This document shows, one piece after another, positions 52,531 through 62,075 of a stretch of DNA of 64,000 nt; the stretch's first letter is position 1, and each line of letters opens with the position of its first letter. A program made the translations under genes and the position numbers. The DNA is from Brochothrix campestris. GTDB taxonomy: Bacteria > Bacillota > Bacilli > Lactobacillales > Listeriaceae. The stretch spans positions 1,674,001 to 1,738,000 of the forward strand of contig NZ_CP175511.1 in NCBI RefSeq assembly GCF_046058945.1, written 5' to 3'. Below the pieces are notes generated by a model. The model had not been told where the DNA came from. It did not search any database and saw only the letters and a list, made by a program, of their open reading frames with translations.

Positions 52531-53961
52531 TTACATTTTCTTTACAAATATTTCCCAAAGTGTCATTTTCCAATCTTTTTCTGCTATTAATTTAGGTCTT
52601 TTTTGCTGTTGGGCATATTTTTCGCGCTCTAGGCCACAATTATCACAACAATCTTCCGCCTGTTGAATCGGTTCTTCGTCAAAAAAGCGTAATAAACCAT
52701 CTCGACGACAGTTTTGCGATCGTAGCCAATTAAAGTAGGCATCAATTTGGTTCTTTTTAACCGTTCTACGCTCCTTGACCACTTCCCAAATAGCCGCTGG
52801 ACTGTAGCCCATTTCTTTATACGTCTTTAAGAAACGCCATTGTGTCTCACCGACCCAATGATTAATAAATGCTTCACTCGTATACGATTTTGGATTTAAA
52901 ATCGTATCATAGTCTGGCAAATCACTTTGCGCGAGATTTTGAGCCAACTGGTAATCACTATCCAGATGACAAAGCGACAGACTGAGCGACAATTGACCAT
53001 CTCGTCCTGCACGGCCCGCTTCTTGGATGAAACTCTCAATGTTTTGGGCGGGATGATAATGAATCACAAACCGGATATCGGGCACATCAATCCCCATCCC
53101 AAAGGCGCTCGTTGCACAAATGATATTTAATTGATGATGGGTAAACTGTTGCTGGATGGCGACCCGATCAGCGGGGTCCATGCGACCATGGTAATAGGCG
53201 ACACTTAAATTGAGACGATCGGCTAACAGTTCACTCACTTCTTGGCATTTTTTGCGGCTACTAAAATAAATGATACCCGGCCCTTGCAAGCCTTGCACTG
53301 TTTTCAACAAGGTCTCATCCTTTTGTTTGCGAGTCTCACAGTTCACCACCTCATAGGCAATGTTGGGGCGATTAACACTGTAAATAAACTGCGTCATTTT
53401 TTCAAGCTGTAACACTTTTTGTGTTTCTGCTCGTACTTTTTTAGTTGCCGTCGCTGTCAACACCATTGTCACTGGCGTATTGAGCGCTGTGCGCACGTTG
53501 CCTAACTGCAAATAATCCGGTCTAAAGTCCGGCCCCCATTGTGCAATACAGTGGCCTTCGTCAATGACAAACAGACCGATAGTGTGCCGCTTGAATGCGG
53601 CTAACACATGGTCTTGCTGAATCATTTCTGGTGAGATAAAGATGAATTTATAGCGGTCTAACTCATTTAAAATCGTCGTTTTTTCGGCGGCATCTAAAAA
53701 GGAGTTCAAGGCGACAACTCGTTTTTCACCATAGACCTTCATCCGTTCAACCTGGTCTTGCATCAATGAAAGCAAGGGCGAAATAATGATAACCAGCCCT
53801 TCCCGCAAATAACCAGCTAGCTGAAAACAAACGGTCTTACCAGAACCAGTCGGTAACATCACAAAGGTGTTTTCACCTGCAACAGCGGCTTCAATTACTT
53901 CTTTTTGGCCGGTGCGAAAATGCTCAAAACCGAGATGTTGTTTTAGGGCTGTTTCAAGCAT
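52531..53961 (-). CDS. recQ: RecQ family ATP-dependent DNA helicase
   Basis: The 476-residue superfamily 2 helicase has FVMLPTGSGKTVCFQLA (motif I), the DEGH box in VIDEGHCIAQWGPDFR (motif II), TATA (motif III), and QEAGRAGRDG (motif VI). After the helicase core it has a short zinc-binding region (CRRDGLL, CCDNCG) but no HRDC domain, so it is a short RecQ. It overlaps the ypbB-like gene by 8 bases, an arrangement known from Bacillus (recS/ypbB) and Listeria. Confidence 0.93.
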   Translation of the reverse strand: MLETALKQHLGFEHFRTGQKEVIEAAVAGENTFVMLPTGSGKTVCFQLAGYLREGLVIIISPLLSLMQDQVERMKVYGEKRVVALNSFLDAAEKTTILNELDRYKFIFISPEMIQQDHVLAAFKRHTIGLFVIDEGHCIAQWGPDFRPDYLQLGNVRTALNTPVTMVLTATATKKVRAETQKVLQLEKMTQFIYSVNRPNIAYEVVNCETRKQKDETLLKTVQGLQGPGIIYFSSRKKCQEVSELLADRLNLSVAYYHGRMDPADRVAIQQQFTHHQLNIICATSAFGMGIDVPDIRFVIHYHPAQNIESFIQEAGRAGRDGQLSLSLSLCHLDSDYQLAQNLAQSDLPDYDTILNPKSYTSEAFINHWVGETQWRFLKTYKEMGYSPAAIWEVVKERRTVKKNQIDAYFNWLRSQNCRRDGLLRFFDEEPIQQAEDCCDNCGLEREKYAQQQKRPKLIAEKDWKMTLWEIFVKKM

Positions 53962-54991
53962 GATAACCTCCTTCTGATACGAGGCAAAGTTTCAACGTAT
54001 CGTAACCTAATGCTGGAACAAAGTCACGGGCCGCCTTAAGTGACGTTGCCCGTTGCTGATTTAGTTTAAAGTAGGCAATGTTAGCAGCCGAAACAAAGCG
54101 CTCAAGTGGCAGAATTTGCAACCCAATCAGCTGCACGAAATGATCGACAATGGTTGATTGTTGCAGCCGTCTGCGTGGCTCAATTTCCCGCACAGGGACA
54201 CCTGCCAATAAAAGTTGATGTGTTTGTTGGGCCGATTCTGTTAGTTGTAGTGCTCGGATCGGCACTAACTGTGCTAATAGCGGCCAACTTTTTGGATAGC
54301 GTTCTAATAAATCCATCATTTCTGACAGCCCTGCTAACCATTGTAAATTGCAACGTTCGGTAGGAATGTGTTGTTTTTGAGCTGATTGTTCGGCGGTTAA
54401 ACCGATGATGGGACCGCCCGTTAAGCGATCAACAATGACATTCGGTGCGATTTCAATCGTTTCGAGTAAACTCATCAATTCATCATGATAACTTTTTGCT
54501 AAAGCGGTTTTATCGCCGCTCGCAGCTTTAAGCCACCACTGTTTACAATAGACTTGCACGCTCGTATCGCGCACAATCGGAAAATAATGGGCGATTTCTT
54601 GATGTGCATTGGCGGTCATCTGCGTGGTTAACTGCAAGGCCATTGCAAATAACGGTAGACGACGATGCCACCGCCAGCCATTAAGATGGCGATAATTCGT
54701 TTGTAAGGTAAAGTCTGACACCGCGCTCAAACCTTTATCAGTCAGTTGTAGACGGCCGTCCTCACGTTCAATTAAGGTCCCGGTTTCTAGCAACTGTTGG
54801 ATGATTGTTTTTAAGGTCATAAAATGTTCGTTTTCAAGCACACCAAAAAACGGAAGGATGCGGTGCAAATAAATGTCAATCATGTTTTGACTCGTTTTAT
54901 TCCCTTGTAAAATATCTGTCACTTGGCGCCGCTTTTTGGAGCCGTTTAATTGCCGCACAAGATCTAAGATTAACCGTTCATAATCCGTCAT
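53954..54991 (-). CDS. ypbB: YpbB-like helix-turn-helix protein, RecQ partner
   Basis: The 345-residue protein resembles YpbB: mainly helical, with a C-terminal helix-turn-helix of the HTH_40 type around LTESAQQTHQLLLAGVPVREI and SAANIAYF. HTH_40 domains often occur at the C terminus of RecQ proteins, so this gene and the short recQ downstream look like a split helicase/helix-turn-helix pair. It overlaps recQ by 8 bases. The function is unknown; the name is by gene order and weak similarity. Confidence 0.8.
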   Translation of the reverse strand: MTDYERLILDLVRQLNGSKKRRQVTDILQGNKTSQNMIDIYLHRILPFFGVLENEHFMTLKTIIQQLLETGTLIEREDGRLQLTDKGLSAVSDFTLQTNYRHLNGWRWHRRLPLFAMALQLTTQMTANAHQEIAHYFPIVRDTSVQVYCKQWWLKAASGDKTALAKSYHDELMSLLETIEIAPNVIVDRLTGGPIIGLTAEQSAQKQHIPTERCNLQWLAGLSEMMDLLERYPKSWPLLAQLVPIRALQLTESAQQTHQLLLAGVPVREIEPRRRLQQSTIVDHFVQLIGLQILPLERFVSAANIAYFKLNQQRATSLKAARDFVPALGYDTLKLCLVSEGGYHA

Positions 54992-55057
54992 GTGACACCT
55001 CTCCTTCTCCCTCTAGTATAAACGAATCGACTGTATCCGTGAACAGTTAAGCGCTAA

Positions 55058-55094
55058 AACAACAAAACCCCAATGGCTGCAAGGCACATTGGGG
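55058..55094 (-). terminator. Terminator after fer
   Basis: On the minus strand CCCCAATG and CATTGGGG form an 8-bp stem followed by TTTTGTTGTTTT, just after the ferredoxin gene. Confidence 0.82.
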
Positions 55095-55100
55095 CTGGTG

Positions 55101-55349
55101 TTAGCTAAAACGCTCGGGATTACCCTCGAAGCTGCACGTTGCAACTTTAACAGAGTCGCTTGGACAACTCATTTGGGCATCAATCACATCGTCTTCGTCC
55201 GCTTCGTTGACTGCGATAGTACCGCTATTATTATCATGCACCACATACGCAATGCCTTCATCGTCATAGTCATATATCTTGTCAGCACACACGCCACACA
55301 TACCACAGGCGATACAGGTTGATTGATCAATAATTGTATAGACTGCCAT
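55101..55349 (-). CDS. fer: Ferredoxin [4Fe-4S]
   Basis: The 82-residue protein has the cluster motif CIACGMCGVC near residues 12-21 and a distant CPSDS Cys near residue 61, giving one 4Fe-4S cluster with a CxxCxxC...CP pattern as in Bacillus ferredoxins. It is acidic and cytoplasmic. It is 14 bases downstream of ribU and shares its riboswitch-controlled transcript, in the Listeria order. Confidence 0.94.
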   Translation of the reverse strand: MAVYTIIDQSTCIACGMCGVCADKIYDYDDEGIAYVVHDNNSGTIAVNEADEDDVIDAQMSCPSDSVKVATCSFEGNPERFS

Positions 55350-55363
55350 TGTGTCACTTCCTT

Positions 55364-55936
55364 TTAAGTTTGCTTACGTTGTCGCTCAATCCATTTTTGC
55401 ATCCGGCCAAACATTAACAGAAAGAGATAGCCGACAATCACTCCTTTGATAAGGTTGAATGGCATAATACTCACAACCACTGTTTTGGCATACGAGACAC
55501 CTAAATCAAAATGCAATAATTTCAAGTAGACCGGTAAGAGGATGTAATAGTTAAACAACGACATAAAGACGGTCATTAAAACGGTACTCACACCGATGCC
55601 GGTTATTAACGCCTTTTTATTGCCTTTAAAGTGGCGGTAGATGTAGTGTGTCGGTAAGACATAGAGCAGCCCTGCCACAAAATTAGCAGCTTGACCAATC
55701 GGAAATGCCACTGGGCTACCAATCGTCATATAATTAATCACATTTTTGATAAAGAGAATCAACACGCCTGCCACCGGTCCAAAAATAAAGGCACCGAGCA
55801 TGGCCGGGATATCACTAAAATCAATCGTGAGAAAATCGGGGAACACCGGTAACGGAAACTTAATTAATGTTAAGATGTACGCTAGCGCACTTAACATCGA
55901 GACACTGACAAGCATTTTTACTTTTGAATTTGTCAT
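55364..55936 (-). CDS. ribU: Riboflavin ECF transporter S component (RibU/FmnP)
   Basis: This 190-residue membrane protein has about six transmembrane segments and the S-component features of RibU: a first segment with AYILTLIKFPLPVFPDFLTIDFSDIP, and FIFGPVAGVLILFIKNVINY. It binds riboflavin in the membrane and works with the ECF energising module encoded elsewhere. An FMN riboswitch lies directly upstream, which confirms a role in flavin uptake. It precedes fer in the same direction. Confidence 0.95.
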   Translation of the reverse strand: MTNSKVKMLVSVSMLSALAYILTLIKFPLPVFPDFLTIDFSDIPAMLGAFIFGPVAGVLILFIKNVINYMTIGSPVAFPIGQAANFVAGLLYVLPTHYIYRHFKGNKKALITGIGVSTVLMTVFMSLFNYYILLPVYLKLLHFDLGVSYAKTVVVSIMPFNLIKGVIVGYLFLLMFGRMQKWIERQRKQT

Positions 55937-56029
55937 CCAAATTCTCTCCCTTGTTGTTCATCAAGTGAAGAGTTCTACAGTCTGAAACACGTTAAAATAA
56001 ACAGCCTTTTAGTGACGTCTTATTTACAC

Positions 56030-56071
56030 CTAAAAAAAATCCCCTTGGCCTCTTATTTTAGGCAAAGGGAA
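56030..56071 (-). terminator. FMN riboswitch expression platform (terminator)
   Basis: On the minus strand CCCTTTGCCT and AGGCCAAGGGG form a stem followed by eight T residues, between the FMN aptamer and ribU. It would act as the intrinsic terminator of the riboswitch. Confidence 0.85.
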
Positions 56072-56097
56072 ATAGGACCGCGTAACAGCCTGCGATC

Positions 56098-56214
56098 ACA
56101 TCTTCTCCCATCCTGACTATACAGTCGGTCGCGGACTTACACCGCATCAGCCTCTTTTGCAAGAAGGTCGTGGACTTTTACCACCGGTCGGGAATCACAC
56201 CCTGCCCTGAAGAT
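56098..56214 (-). ncRNA. FMN (RFN) riboswitch of ribU
   Basis: The minus strand contains the conserved RFN core: AGGGCAGGGTGTGATTCCCG, ACCGGTGGTAAAAGTCCACG, then GATGCGGTGTAAGTCCGCG, and GTCAGGATGGGAGAAGATG. These are invariant elements of the FMN aptamer. FMN binding would promote the downstream terminator, shutting off riboflavin uptake when flavins are plentiful. Confidence 0.97.
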
Positions 56215-56239
56215 GAACGTTTTATTTTATTACTCCATC

Positions 56240-56267
56240 AGTATAGCATATCCGTTTAAATATTCAA
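56240..56267 (-). promoter_or_regulatory. Promoter of ribU-fer
   Basis: On the minus strand TTGAAT (56262-56267) and TATACT (56240-56245) are 16 bases apart; TGC precedes the -10 box (extended -10). Transcription enters the riboswitch. Confidence 0.75.
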
Positions 56268-56297
56268 GCCAGTTCGCTTACTTTTTGTAACTAATTA

Positions 56298-56934
56298 TTA
56301 GAGCGGCAATTGGATCACTTCTTGTGCATCCGCAATTAGTACTGGATCGTGCGACGCATAGATGACTGGTGTGCCTTGCTGGGCAATCCGTTTTAACAGC
56401 TTAAAAACAAGGTCACGATTGGCATTATCCAAGTTGCCGGTTGGCTCATCAGCAAAGACAATCCGTGGCTTCGTCAGTAAGAGGCGGGCTAACGCAACTC
56501 CTTGTTGCTCGCCTCCGCTGAGCGTATGCACTTTTTTCAGTAAAAAATCGCCTCTTAAACCGACTTGTTCAATCGCTTCCCGGTAAGCCAATAACCGCCC
56601 TTGTTTCTTTAACGGACTAAAGCGAGTCGCGAGTCGCCAGCGCCAAATTATCAACAACACTTTCTTCTTCAACGAGACCATAATTTTGAAAGACATAGCC
56701 AAATTCCAGACGGAAGGCACGCACTTGTTTTTGCGTTGTAATCGCTTCGCCATCAAACAGTATCCGCCCCTGCGTCGGCGTTTCAATCAGACTGATGAGA
56801 TTTAATAGCGTTGTTTTTCCTGAGCCACTGACACCGGTTAAACACGTTAATCCAGGGGCTGAGCTTGTTAAATTTGTTTCGCGAATAACGGTGGTTTTGT
56901 CATATTGTTTCATCACATTTTCAAGCTCAATCAT
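56298..56934 (-). pseudogene. ABC transporter ATPase (lactococcin 972 group), frameshifted by a 7-bp duplication
   Basis: The first frame, from the ATG at 56934 with AGAGGTG upstream, gives Walker A GVSGSGKTT and the Q-loop FQNYG. It stops shortly after DNLALATRDSL. The homologous sequence continues in another frame as RFSPLKKQGRLL to LSGGEQQGVALARLLL (signature, with Gly where Arg is usual), Walker B FADEPTGNLD and the H-loop YASHDP, ending at 56298. The change is caused by a tandem duplication of GCGAGTC at 56622-56635; with one copy the frame is continuous. It overlaps the permease pseudogene. Confidence 0.85.
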
Positions 56935-58928
56935 TGCCTTCACCTCTTCTTTTGTTTAAATGAATACTAATTAAAACACCTTGCAGACCAATCATCAACA
57001 GCAGCAGCGGCACAAACGCACTTCGATAAAACAGTAGCATTGCCAAAGAGAGGACAACAATGTCTAGCCCCATCCATTTCACGTAATGATGCGCTAAAAT
57101 GCTCAGCAAGGACGAACCATAGTATGTTTCCAAGATGATTTTACGTTTGTGGCGCTCAAATAAGGCATAGTTAAAGCTTAAAAAGGCAAAGACAATGGTC
57201 ATGATGGTTAAGCCGAGTAAACTGGTATAAAAAAAGACCCGTTGTTCGTGTTGTCGCAGTTGTGCCGCGCGTTGATCATAGACCGGGGTAATTGTTTGAA
57301 TCAACTCACGAATGCCACTGTCGACTAGCTTTGCTTGCCACTGCCCCGTATCTATATGGGCGTCATGACGGATTAAAAACATGTTGCGGGTCATGATGGA
57401 ATAATACACGCTTGCGGCTAAATTCCCGGTGTCTACCGTCACAATCGGGTCGGGAATCTGATTGGCCGTTTCATCATAGATCGGAGACAACTCATAGGCT
57501 GAAAATAAAAAATCCGCTGCAAATCGCTCATGAATCGTTTCTTCCTCATCCTTGTATTTTACTGGCACGAGTAGATTGAGTGTGTAAGGTGCCGTCACGA
57601 TATCGGCCTTACCGACCGCTTTGCCATCGGTTTGATAGATTGTGTGACGGTTTAAATACGTCGCATTCACCGTAATGGTATTGCCTTCATCGGGATCAAT
57701 TTGCGCCTCAGCGCTACGGAGTTGCCATTTTTCATCATCTTGATAATGAGGGGCATCAATAATCATCAAGTTAGTGGCGTTCTCAAGGTAAACGTCTTCA
57801 CTTTTTCTTCATACGGTTGCAAGGCCTCGTAGTCCTGCGTCATAAACTGGGCACTGAATTGATCAACCGCCTTGGTTTGCTGCCACAGTGCATTTGCTTG
57901 CTGACTTTTTTTAATCGCTGAGTAATGGCTGACTGACTGTTTGACAAACAGTGGCAACACGATTAAAAAGATAATCAAAGTCACTTTACTAACAATCAGC
58001 ACCGACAAGGTCGGTTTTTTCGCTTTAATGTAAAGGTGACAATGGTTGGCACGATTGACGATAAGTAGCCAACTGAGTGTCACACTCACAATTAAGCACA
58101 TTAGCAGCAGAATTGCACATCCCACAAAGACTAGCGTTTGGGTGAGATTGCTTCAACTCTGATAACGCCAAAGCAGCAACGTACACATCAGCACACTCCC
58201 GCTACCAACTCCGATTGCCAATTGACGATAAAACAGCTGCATTATTTTTTGTAATTGTTGGCCTTTACGATAGCCCATCACCTGCATTAAGGCGCTTTTT
58301 TTCGATTGTTGAATCAACATAAAAATCAAAGCATAGGTCGTCATCGACAAACAGAGCAGAACGATAGCAATTAACAACGGTTCAGTGATAAAGGCGATTA
58401 AAAAATAAAGATTTCCCAGGAAATTTTCGTCAACAGCTACATTTGCTTGGAGGACGGTTGCTAATTGGGTTTTCGCCTTTGCCAGCTCCGCTGTTGTCCC
58501 TCGCAAATAATAGGTGCCATCGGTGCCACTTTCACTGAGCTGTGCTAACAACTTTAGCTCGATTGTTTGCCGTTGATCAAACCACTTAAAATCACCACGT
58601 TGATTAGATAAACGCCCATCTGTTTTGTTGGCTCCGTTCGTATTCGCGATAAATCGCTCTGGTGCATTCGTATAAAGGAGCATGTTGGTGGCCGATTGCC
58701 AAACAACTTTAGTCACTTCTACCTTTGTGTCACGAGCAACCGTTTGTAAGCCTGTCACTTTTTTGCCAAAGGTAGTGCTTGTTTATCTGGCTGTTCTGAT
58801 AGGACAATCACTGTTTCAGCATCGCTATATAACAACTTGTTTTGATTAAATAGATTTGCCCAGTAAAGCGCAATCAAAAAGAACACAATGATTTGTAGCA
58901 CTAAGGTTGTTTGGATGAGTTTTTTCAT
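56927..58928 (-). pseudogene. Bacteriocin-associated 7-TM permease (DUF1430 type), three lesions
   Basis: Four fragments in sequence make one protein of about 660 residues, the normal size of permeases found with lactococcin 972. Fragment 1 starts at 58928 after GGAGGAG and has one membrane segment. Fragment 2 ends with membrane segments (LLIAIVLLCLSMTTYALIFML). Fragment 3 has two. Fragment 4 ends with three. Lesions: loss of one A in an A-run near 58761 (frameshift), an in-frame TGA at 58155-58153, and a frameshift at 57768. The protein is not made. It overlaps the ATPase pseudogene by 8 bases. Confidence 0.82.
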
Positions 58929-59044
58929 TGTTCGTTCTCCTCCTTCTAACAAGCGTTGAGACAACTATAATAGCTGCACTCATCTAATAGTCGTTCGACA
59001 ACTCTCGTTCCCTTAGTTTAGCAAGTAAAGGGAGGAAACGACAT

Positions 59045-59078
59045 CAACGCACCGTTGTTTTAACGCAACGTTCCGTTG
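59045..59078. promoter_or_regulatory. Twin palindromic operator-like sites
   Basis: Two copies of CAACGnnnCGTTG lie at 59045-59057 and 59066-59078, 21 bases apart, which is two helical turns. They sit directly between the XRE regulator gene and the start of the ABC permease pseudogene. They are likely binding sites for that regulator or another dimeric protein. No function is proven. Confidence 0.55.
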
Positions 59079-59534
59079 TTATTTGTTAAATAAGACTAAA
59101 CTACAAAGATAGAGCAACAAAGAAAAATTTAGACCTGCAAACAAAATCGTGTAATGACGGATGTACATTGGTTTCAGCCAAGGTCTCACCATCACGTAAC
59201 TGCCTATTAAAAACAGCAGTAACAACAGTACGAGCGGCAGTTGCTGTTGTAATAGATTCAAAGTCATAATCAAACAACTGCTGACGACGGGATTACACCA
59301 GAGCCACCCAGTAGGCACAGGCAGCGCTGGCTCTGATTCATTCAGTGGTCCGAGCAATTGTTCAAAGGATACATCGAGAAAGAGCGCTAACTGATATAAA
59401 CTTCCCACATCCGGCATACTCTTATTCGTTTCCCATTTAGAAATTGTTTGTGGTGTTACATGTAGGTGCTGTGCCACAAATGCTTGTGAATAGCCTTTTA
59501 ATTTGCGATATTTCCGAATGTTTGCCCCTAACAT
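59079..59534 (-). CDS. XRE-family regulator with C-terminal membrane segments
   Basis: The 151-residue protein begins with an HTH_XRE domain (NIRKYRKLKGYSQAFVAQHLHV, TPQTISKWETNKSMPDV, residues 4-50). A short linker and three hydrophobic segments follow (about 80-95, 97-113 and 128-148), so it is a membrane-bound regulator. The ATG at 59534 follows AAGGAG by 7 bases; 20 codons upstream in the same frame have no support. It precedes the second bacteriocin-type ABC genes on the same strand and probably controlled them. Confidence 0.85.
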   Translation of the reverse strand: MLGANIRKYRKLKGYSQAFVAQHLHVTPQTISKWETNKSMPDVGSLYQLALFLDVSFEQLLGPLNESEPALPVPTGWLWCNPVVSSCLIMTLNLLQQQLPLVLLLLLFLIGSYVMVRPWLKPMYIRHYTILFAGLNFSLLLYLCSLVLFNK

Positions 59535-59592
59535 CGCATCACTCCTTTTAAAAAAAGAATAACGAAAACTATTGCCGATTGTCAATCGAAAC

Positions 59593-59627
59593 AAAAAAAG
59601 AACACCCGTGACTACTTCACGGGTGTT
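59593..59627 (-). terminator. Terminator of the thioesterase gene
   Basis: On the minus strand AACACCCGTGA and TCACGGGTGTT form an 11-bp perfect stem with a five-base loop, followed by seven T residues. Confidence 0.9.
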
Positions 59628-59659
59628 ACAGATTATTAGCGTGTTTTAACGTCTTTTAG

Positions 59660-60175
59660 TTACTCCCATGGTCTTGCTAAGCCCAATTGACTCGCTAATT
59701 CACGTTGTTTCGCGACTTTTTGTTTGCGTTCAGCCGCACGGTCAGCACCACCGGCACAGACGATTTTTTGTTCGGCTGTCACCGGTTCAACCGTCGGCAC
59801 TGGTGTCGGTTTGCCATCTTCACCAATCGCAACAAAGGTCATAAAGGCCGTTGCCGCCAACTGGCGCTCACCTGTCATCATGTTCTCTTTGACGACTTTA
59901 ATAAAGATTTCCATTGATGTCCGGCCTGTATAGCACACATACGACTGCAAGCAGACCGACTCGTTGAGATGAATCGGTGCAAAGAAGCTGACATTATCTG
60001 TACTCGCCGTCACGCAGTTATGTTGCGAATGACGTGATGCACTCACTGAGGCAATATCATCAATCATCGACATTAAATTACCACCAAATAAAGTATCAAA
60101 GGCGTTAATGTCGAATGGAAACACCCGACTTGTTTTAGCTGTAAATGAATCGATACACGTTTTATGCATTTTCAT
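59660..60175 (-). CDS. Hotdog-fold acyl-CoA thioesterase
   Basis: The 171-residue protein has the acyl-CoA hydrolase (BFIT/YciA-like) hotdog signature: INAFDTLFGGNLMSMIDDIASVSASRH at about residues 24-50, with the Asn/Asp-rich catalytic helix, then VSFFAPIHLNESVCLQSYV and FVAIGEDGKPTPVP. It hydrolyses acyl-CoA thioesters in the cytoplasm; the chain preference is unknown. It overlaps resE by 14 bases and lies in the same transcript order. Confidence 0.92.
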   Translation of the reverse strand: MKMHKTCIDSFTAKTSRVFPFDINAFDTLFGGNLMSMIDDIASVSASRHSQHNCVTASTDNVSFFAPIHLNESVCLQSYVCYTGRTSMEIFIKVVKENMMTGERQLAATAFMTFVAIGEDGKPTPVPTVEPVTAEQKIVCAGGADRAAERKQKVAKQRELASQLGLARPWE

Positions 60176-62000
60176 GTTTTTTATCTCCCTTACCGATTGT
60201 TAAAGTACTCTTACTGACGAGCGGCAGCTCAATCCGGAAGGTTGTTCCTTCTCCATATTCGCTGAGCACACTAATGCGTCCGTTATGAGCCTCTATAATA
60301 CTTTTGACAATTGCGAGGCCAATACCCGTTCCGACTGTTTTATGTCGTTTACGTGCCTTATCTGCTTTGTAAAAACGATTAAAGACGTAAGGTAGATCTT
60401 CGGCTGTAATACCCGGGCCGTTATCAACAATATCAAACACTAAGAAGTAATCTGTTACATATTGTTTAATCGTTACGCGACCGCCCTCACTTTGACCTGA
60501 GGCGTAGCGCAGTGCGTTTGAGATTAAATTGACGAATACTTGTTGCATCCGATCAGCGTCATAGTTATAGACAAAATCAGCCGTTTCAAAATCAGCTACC
60601 ATCGTGACTTGATGCTCAGTCGCATAGGATTCATACTGACGCAGCACCTTATCTACAACCGGATGTATTTCTTGGAATTTTAAATTCAAGTCAATGAAGC
60701 CTGATTCCATCCGCGTAACATCTAAGAGATCATTCACGAGCCGTGCCAAGCGATTGGCTTCTTCGTTAATAATTGTCGAAAACTCAATCACGTCGGCTGT
60801 TGATTCTGCGACACCATCAATAATCGCTTCGCTGTAGCCGGTCATCATCGACAGTGGCGTTTTTAATTCATGCGACACATTGCTGATGAAATCGGTACGC
60901 ATATTAATCATCCGTTTCAATTCGGTATAATCACGGGTGATTGCAATCACATTAATCTCGCCACTCTCATCACGAATCAAGGTTAACACCACCGCATATG
61001 AATATTTATCGATGTCAATTTCCACTTCCTGCGTTGTTTGTGTCACGAAGGCTTCCCGCACAGCCGCGTCTAAAATCGGCGGTACTAAGCTCTCGTTTTC
61101 ATTGGCTAACGACGACTGCCATTTTGATAAGAAAATATCAGCCGGTGGGTTTTTCAAGATAATTTGGCCGTCACGTGTAAACCGTAACACGCCATCCGCC
61201 ATCGCCCCTAACAACCCGCTTAACTGATCTTTTTCGGCTTCAATCGTCTGAATGTTTGCTTTGAGAATGCGACCCATTCGATTAAATGACCGACCTAAAT
61301 CGGCAATTTCATCATTTGACACAATCGGCACCTGAATGTCAAAGTCACCATAAGCGATTTGACTGGCCGCATTGCGCATCGAACGTATCGGCGCCGCAAT
61401 ACGCGTCGATAAGAACAAAGCAAACACCGTCACTGCAATAATACTTAAGAAGTAAAAGATGGTGACTGTTTTTGTCATCGTTACCATTGATTTATAAATA
61501 TCTTCATTTGATTTAAAGACGTAGACATAACCTTTACCTGGAATACCTTTGACGGTATAAGCGGCGGCACTAACGTAAAGCACGAGTTTCTCGTCATCGC
61601 TCTTATTTTCAATTGCAACCTTTTTAAAACTATCGCCATTGTCACTTGTCGCTATAATCCGTTTCCCTTCCTTCTCTAACGTTTGACGCATATCAGCAGT
61701 CAAATAATGTTGATCCGACGAACGATAAACCTCGTCTTTGGTCGGATACGTAATGATAACGTTCATGTTTTTAGGAAGCATTTCCAACGACTGCTCTTGG
61801 ATGGTATCACTCGTATAATTTTGTTTGACCATCTGCACGACCTTCGTGGTCGTCTGTTTAAGCAATTGTTTATTATCCTTTAAGTTACTCGTCGTGAAAA
61901 TTTGAATGAGTAGCACGACAATAATCGTTAAGCCAATCGTCGATAGCAAAATAATTGTTACCCAGAGTTTACCGACAACACTAATAAAAAATTGTTTCAT
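60162..62000 (-). CDS. resE: Sensor histidine kinase ResE
   Basis: The 612-residue kinase has a first membrane segment at about residues 8-31, an extracellular sensor domain, a second segment around 165-185, a HAMP domain, a PAS domain (about 235-340), the phosphorylation site VSHELKTPLSMM, and ATP-binding boxes NLISNALRYA, DIVDNGPGI and GTGIGLAIV. The ATG at 62000 follows AAAGGAG. ResE with ResD controls respiration and anaerobic genes in Bacillus and is present in Listeria at this place. The signal is not seen in the sequence. Confidence 0.93.
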   Translation of the reverse strand: MKQFFISVVGKLWVTIILLSTIGLTIIVVLLIQIFTTSNLKDNKQLLKQTTTKVVQMVKQNYTSDTIQEQSLEMLPKNMNVIITYPTKDEVYRSSDQHYLTADMRQTLEKEGKRIIATSDNGDSFKKVAIENKSDDEKLVLYVSAAAYTVKGIPGKGYVYVFKSNEDIYKSMVTMTKTVTIFYFLSIIAVTVFALFLSTRIAAPIRSMRNAASQIAYGDFDIQVPIVSNDEIADLGRSFNRMGRILKANIQTIEAEKDQLSGLLGAMADGVLRFTRDGQIILKNPPADIFLSKWQSSLANENESLVPPILDAAVREAFVTQTTQEVEIDIDKYSYAVVLTLIRDESGEINVIAITRDYTELKRMINMRTDFISNVSHELKTPLSMMTGYSEAIIDGVAESTADVIEFSTIINEEANRLARLVNDLLDVTRMESGFIDLNLKFQEIHPVVDKVLRQYESYATEHQVTMVADFETADFVYNYDADRMQQVFVNLISNALRYASGQSEGGRVTIKQYVTDYFLVFDIVDNGPGITAEDLPYVFNRFYKADKARKRHKTVGTGIGLAIVKSIIEAHNGRISVLSEYGEGTTFRIELPLVSKSTLTIGKGDKKHENA

Positions 62001-62075
62001 CGTATCTCCTTTCACTTGAAAGAAAAAACGTCTCGCCTGATAAGTCAGAACGAGACAGCTATTTTCTTATTGAGA

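Noticed and set aside
56927..58964. Four separate small membrane protein genes in an operon
   Set aside because: The fragments add up to one protein of about 660 residues of the size and topology of bacteriocin-associated permeases. Fragments 2 and 3 are in the same frame, separated only by TGA, and only the first has a good ribosome-binding site.
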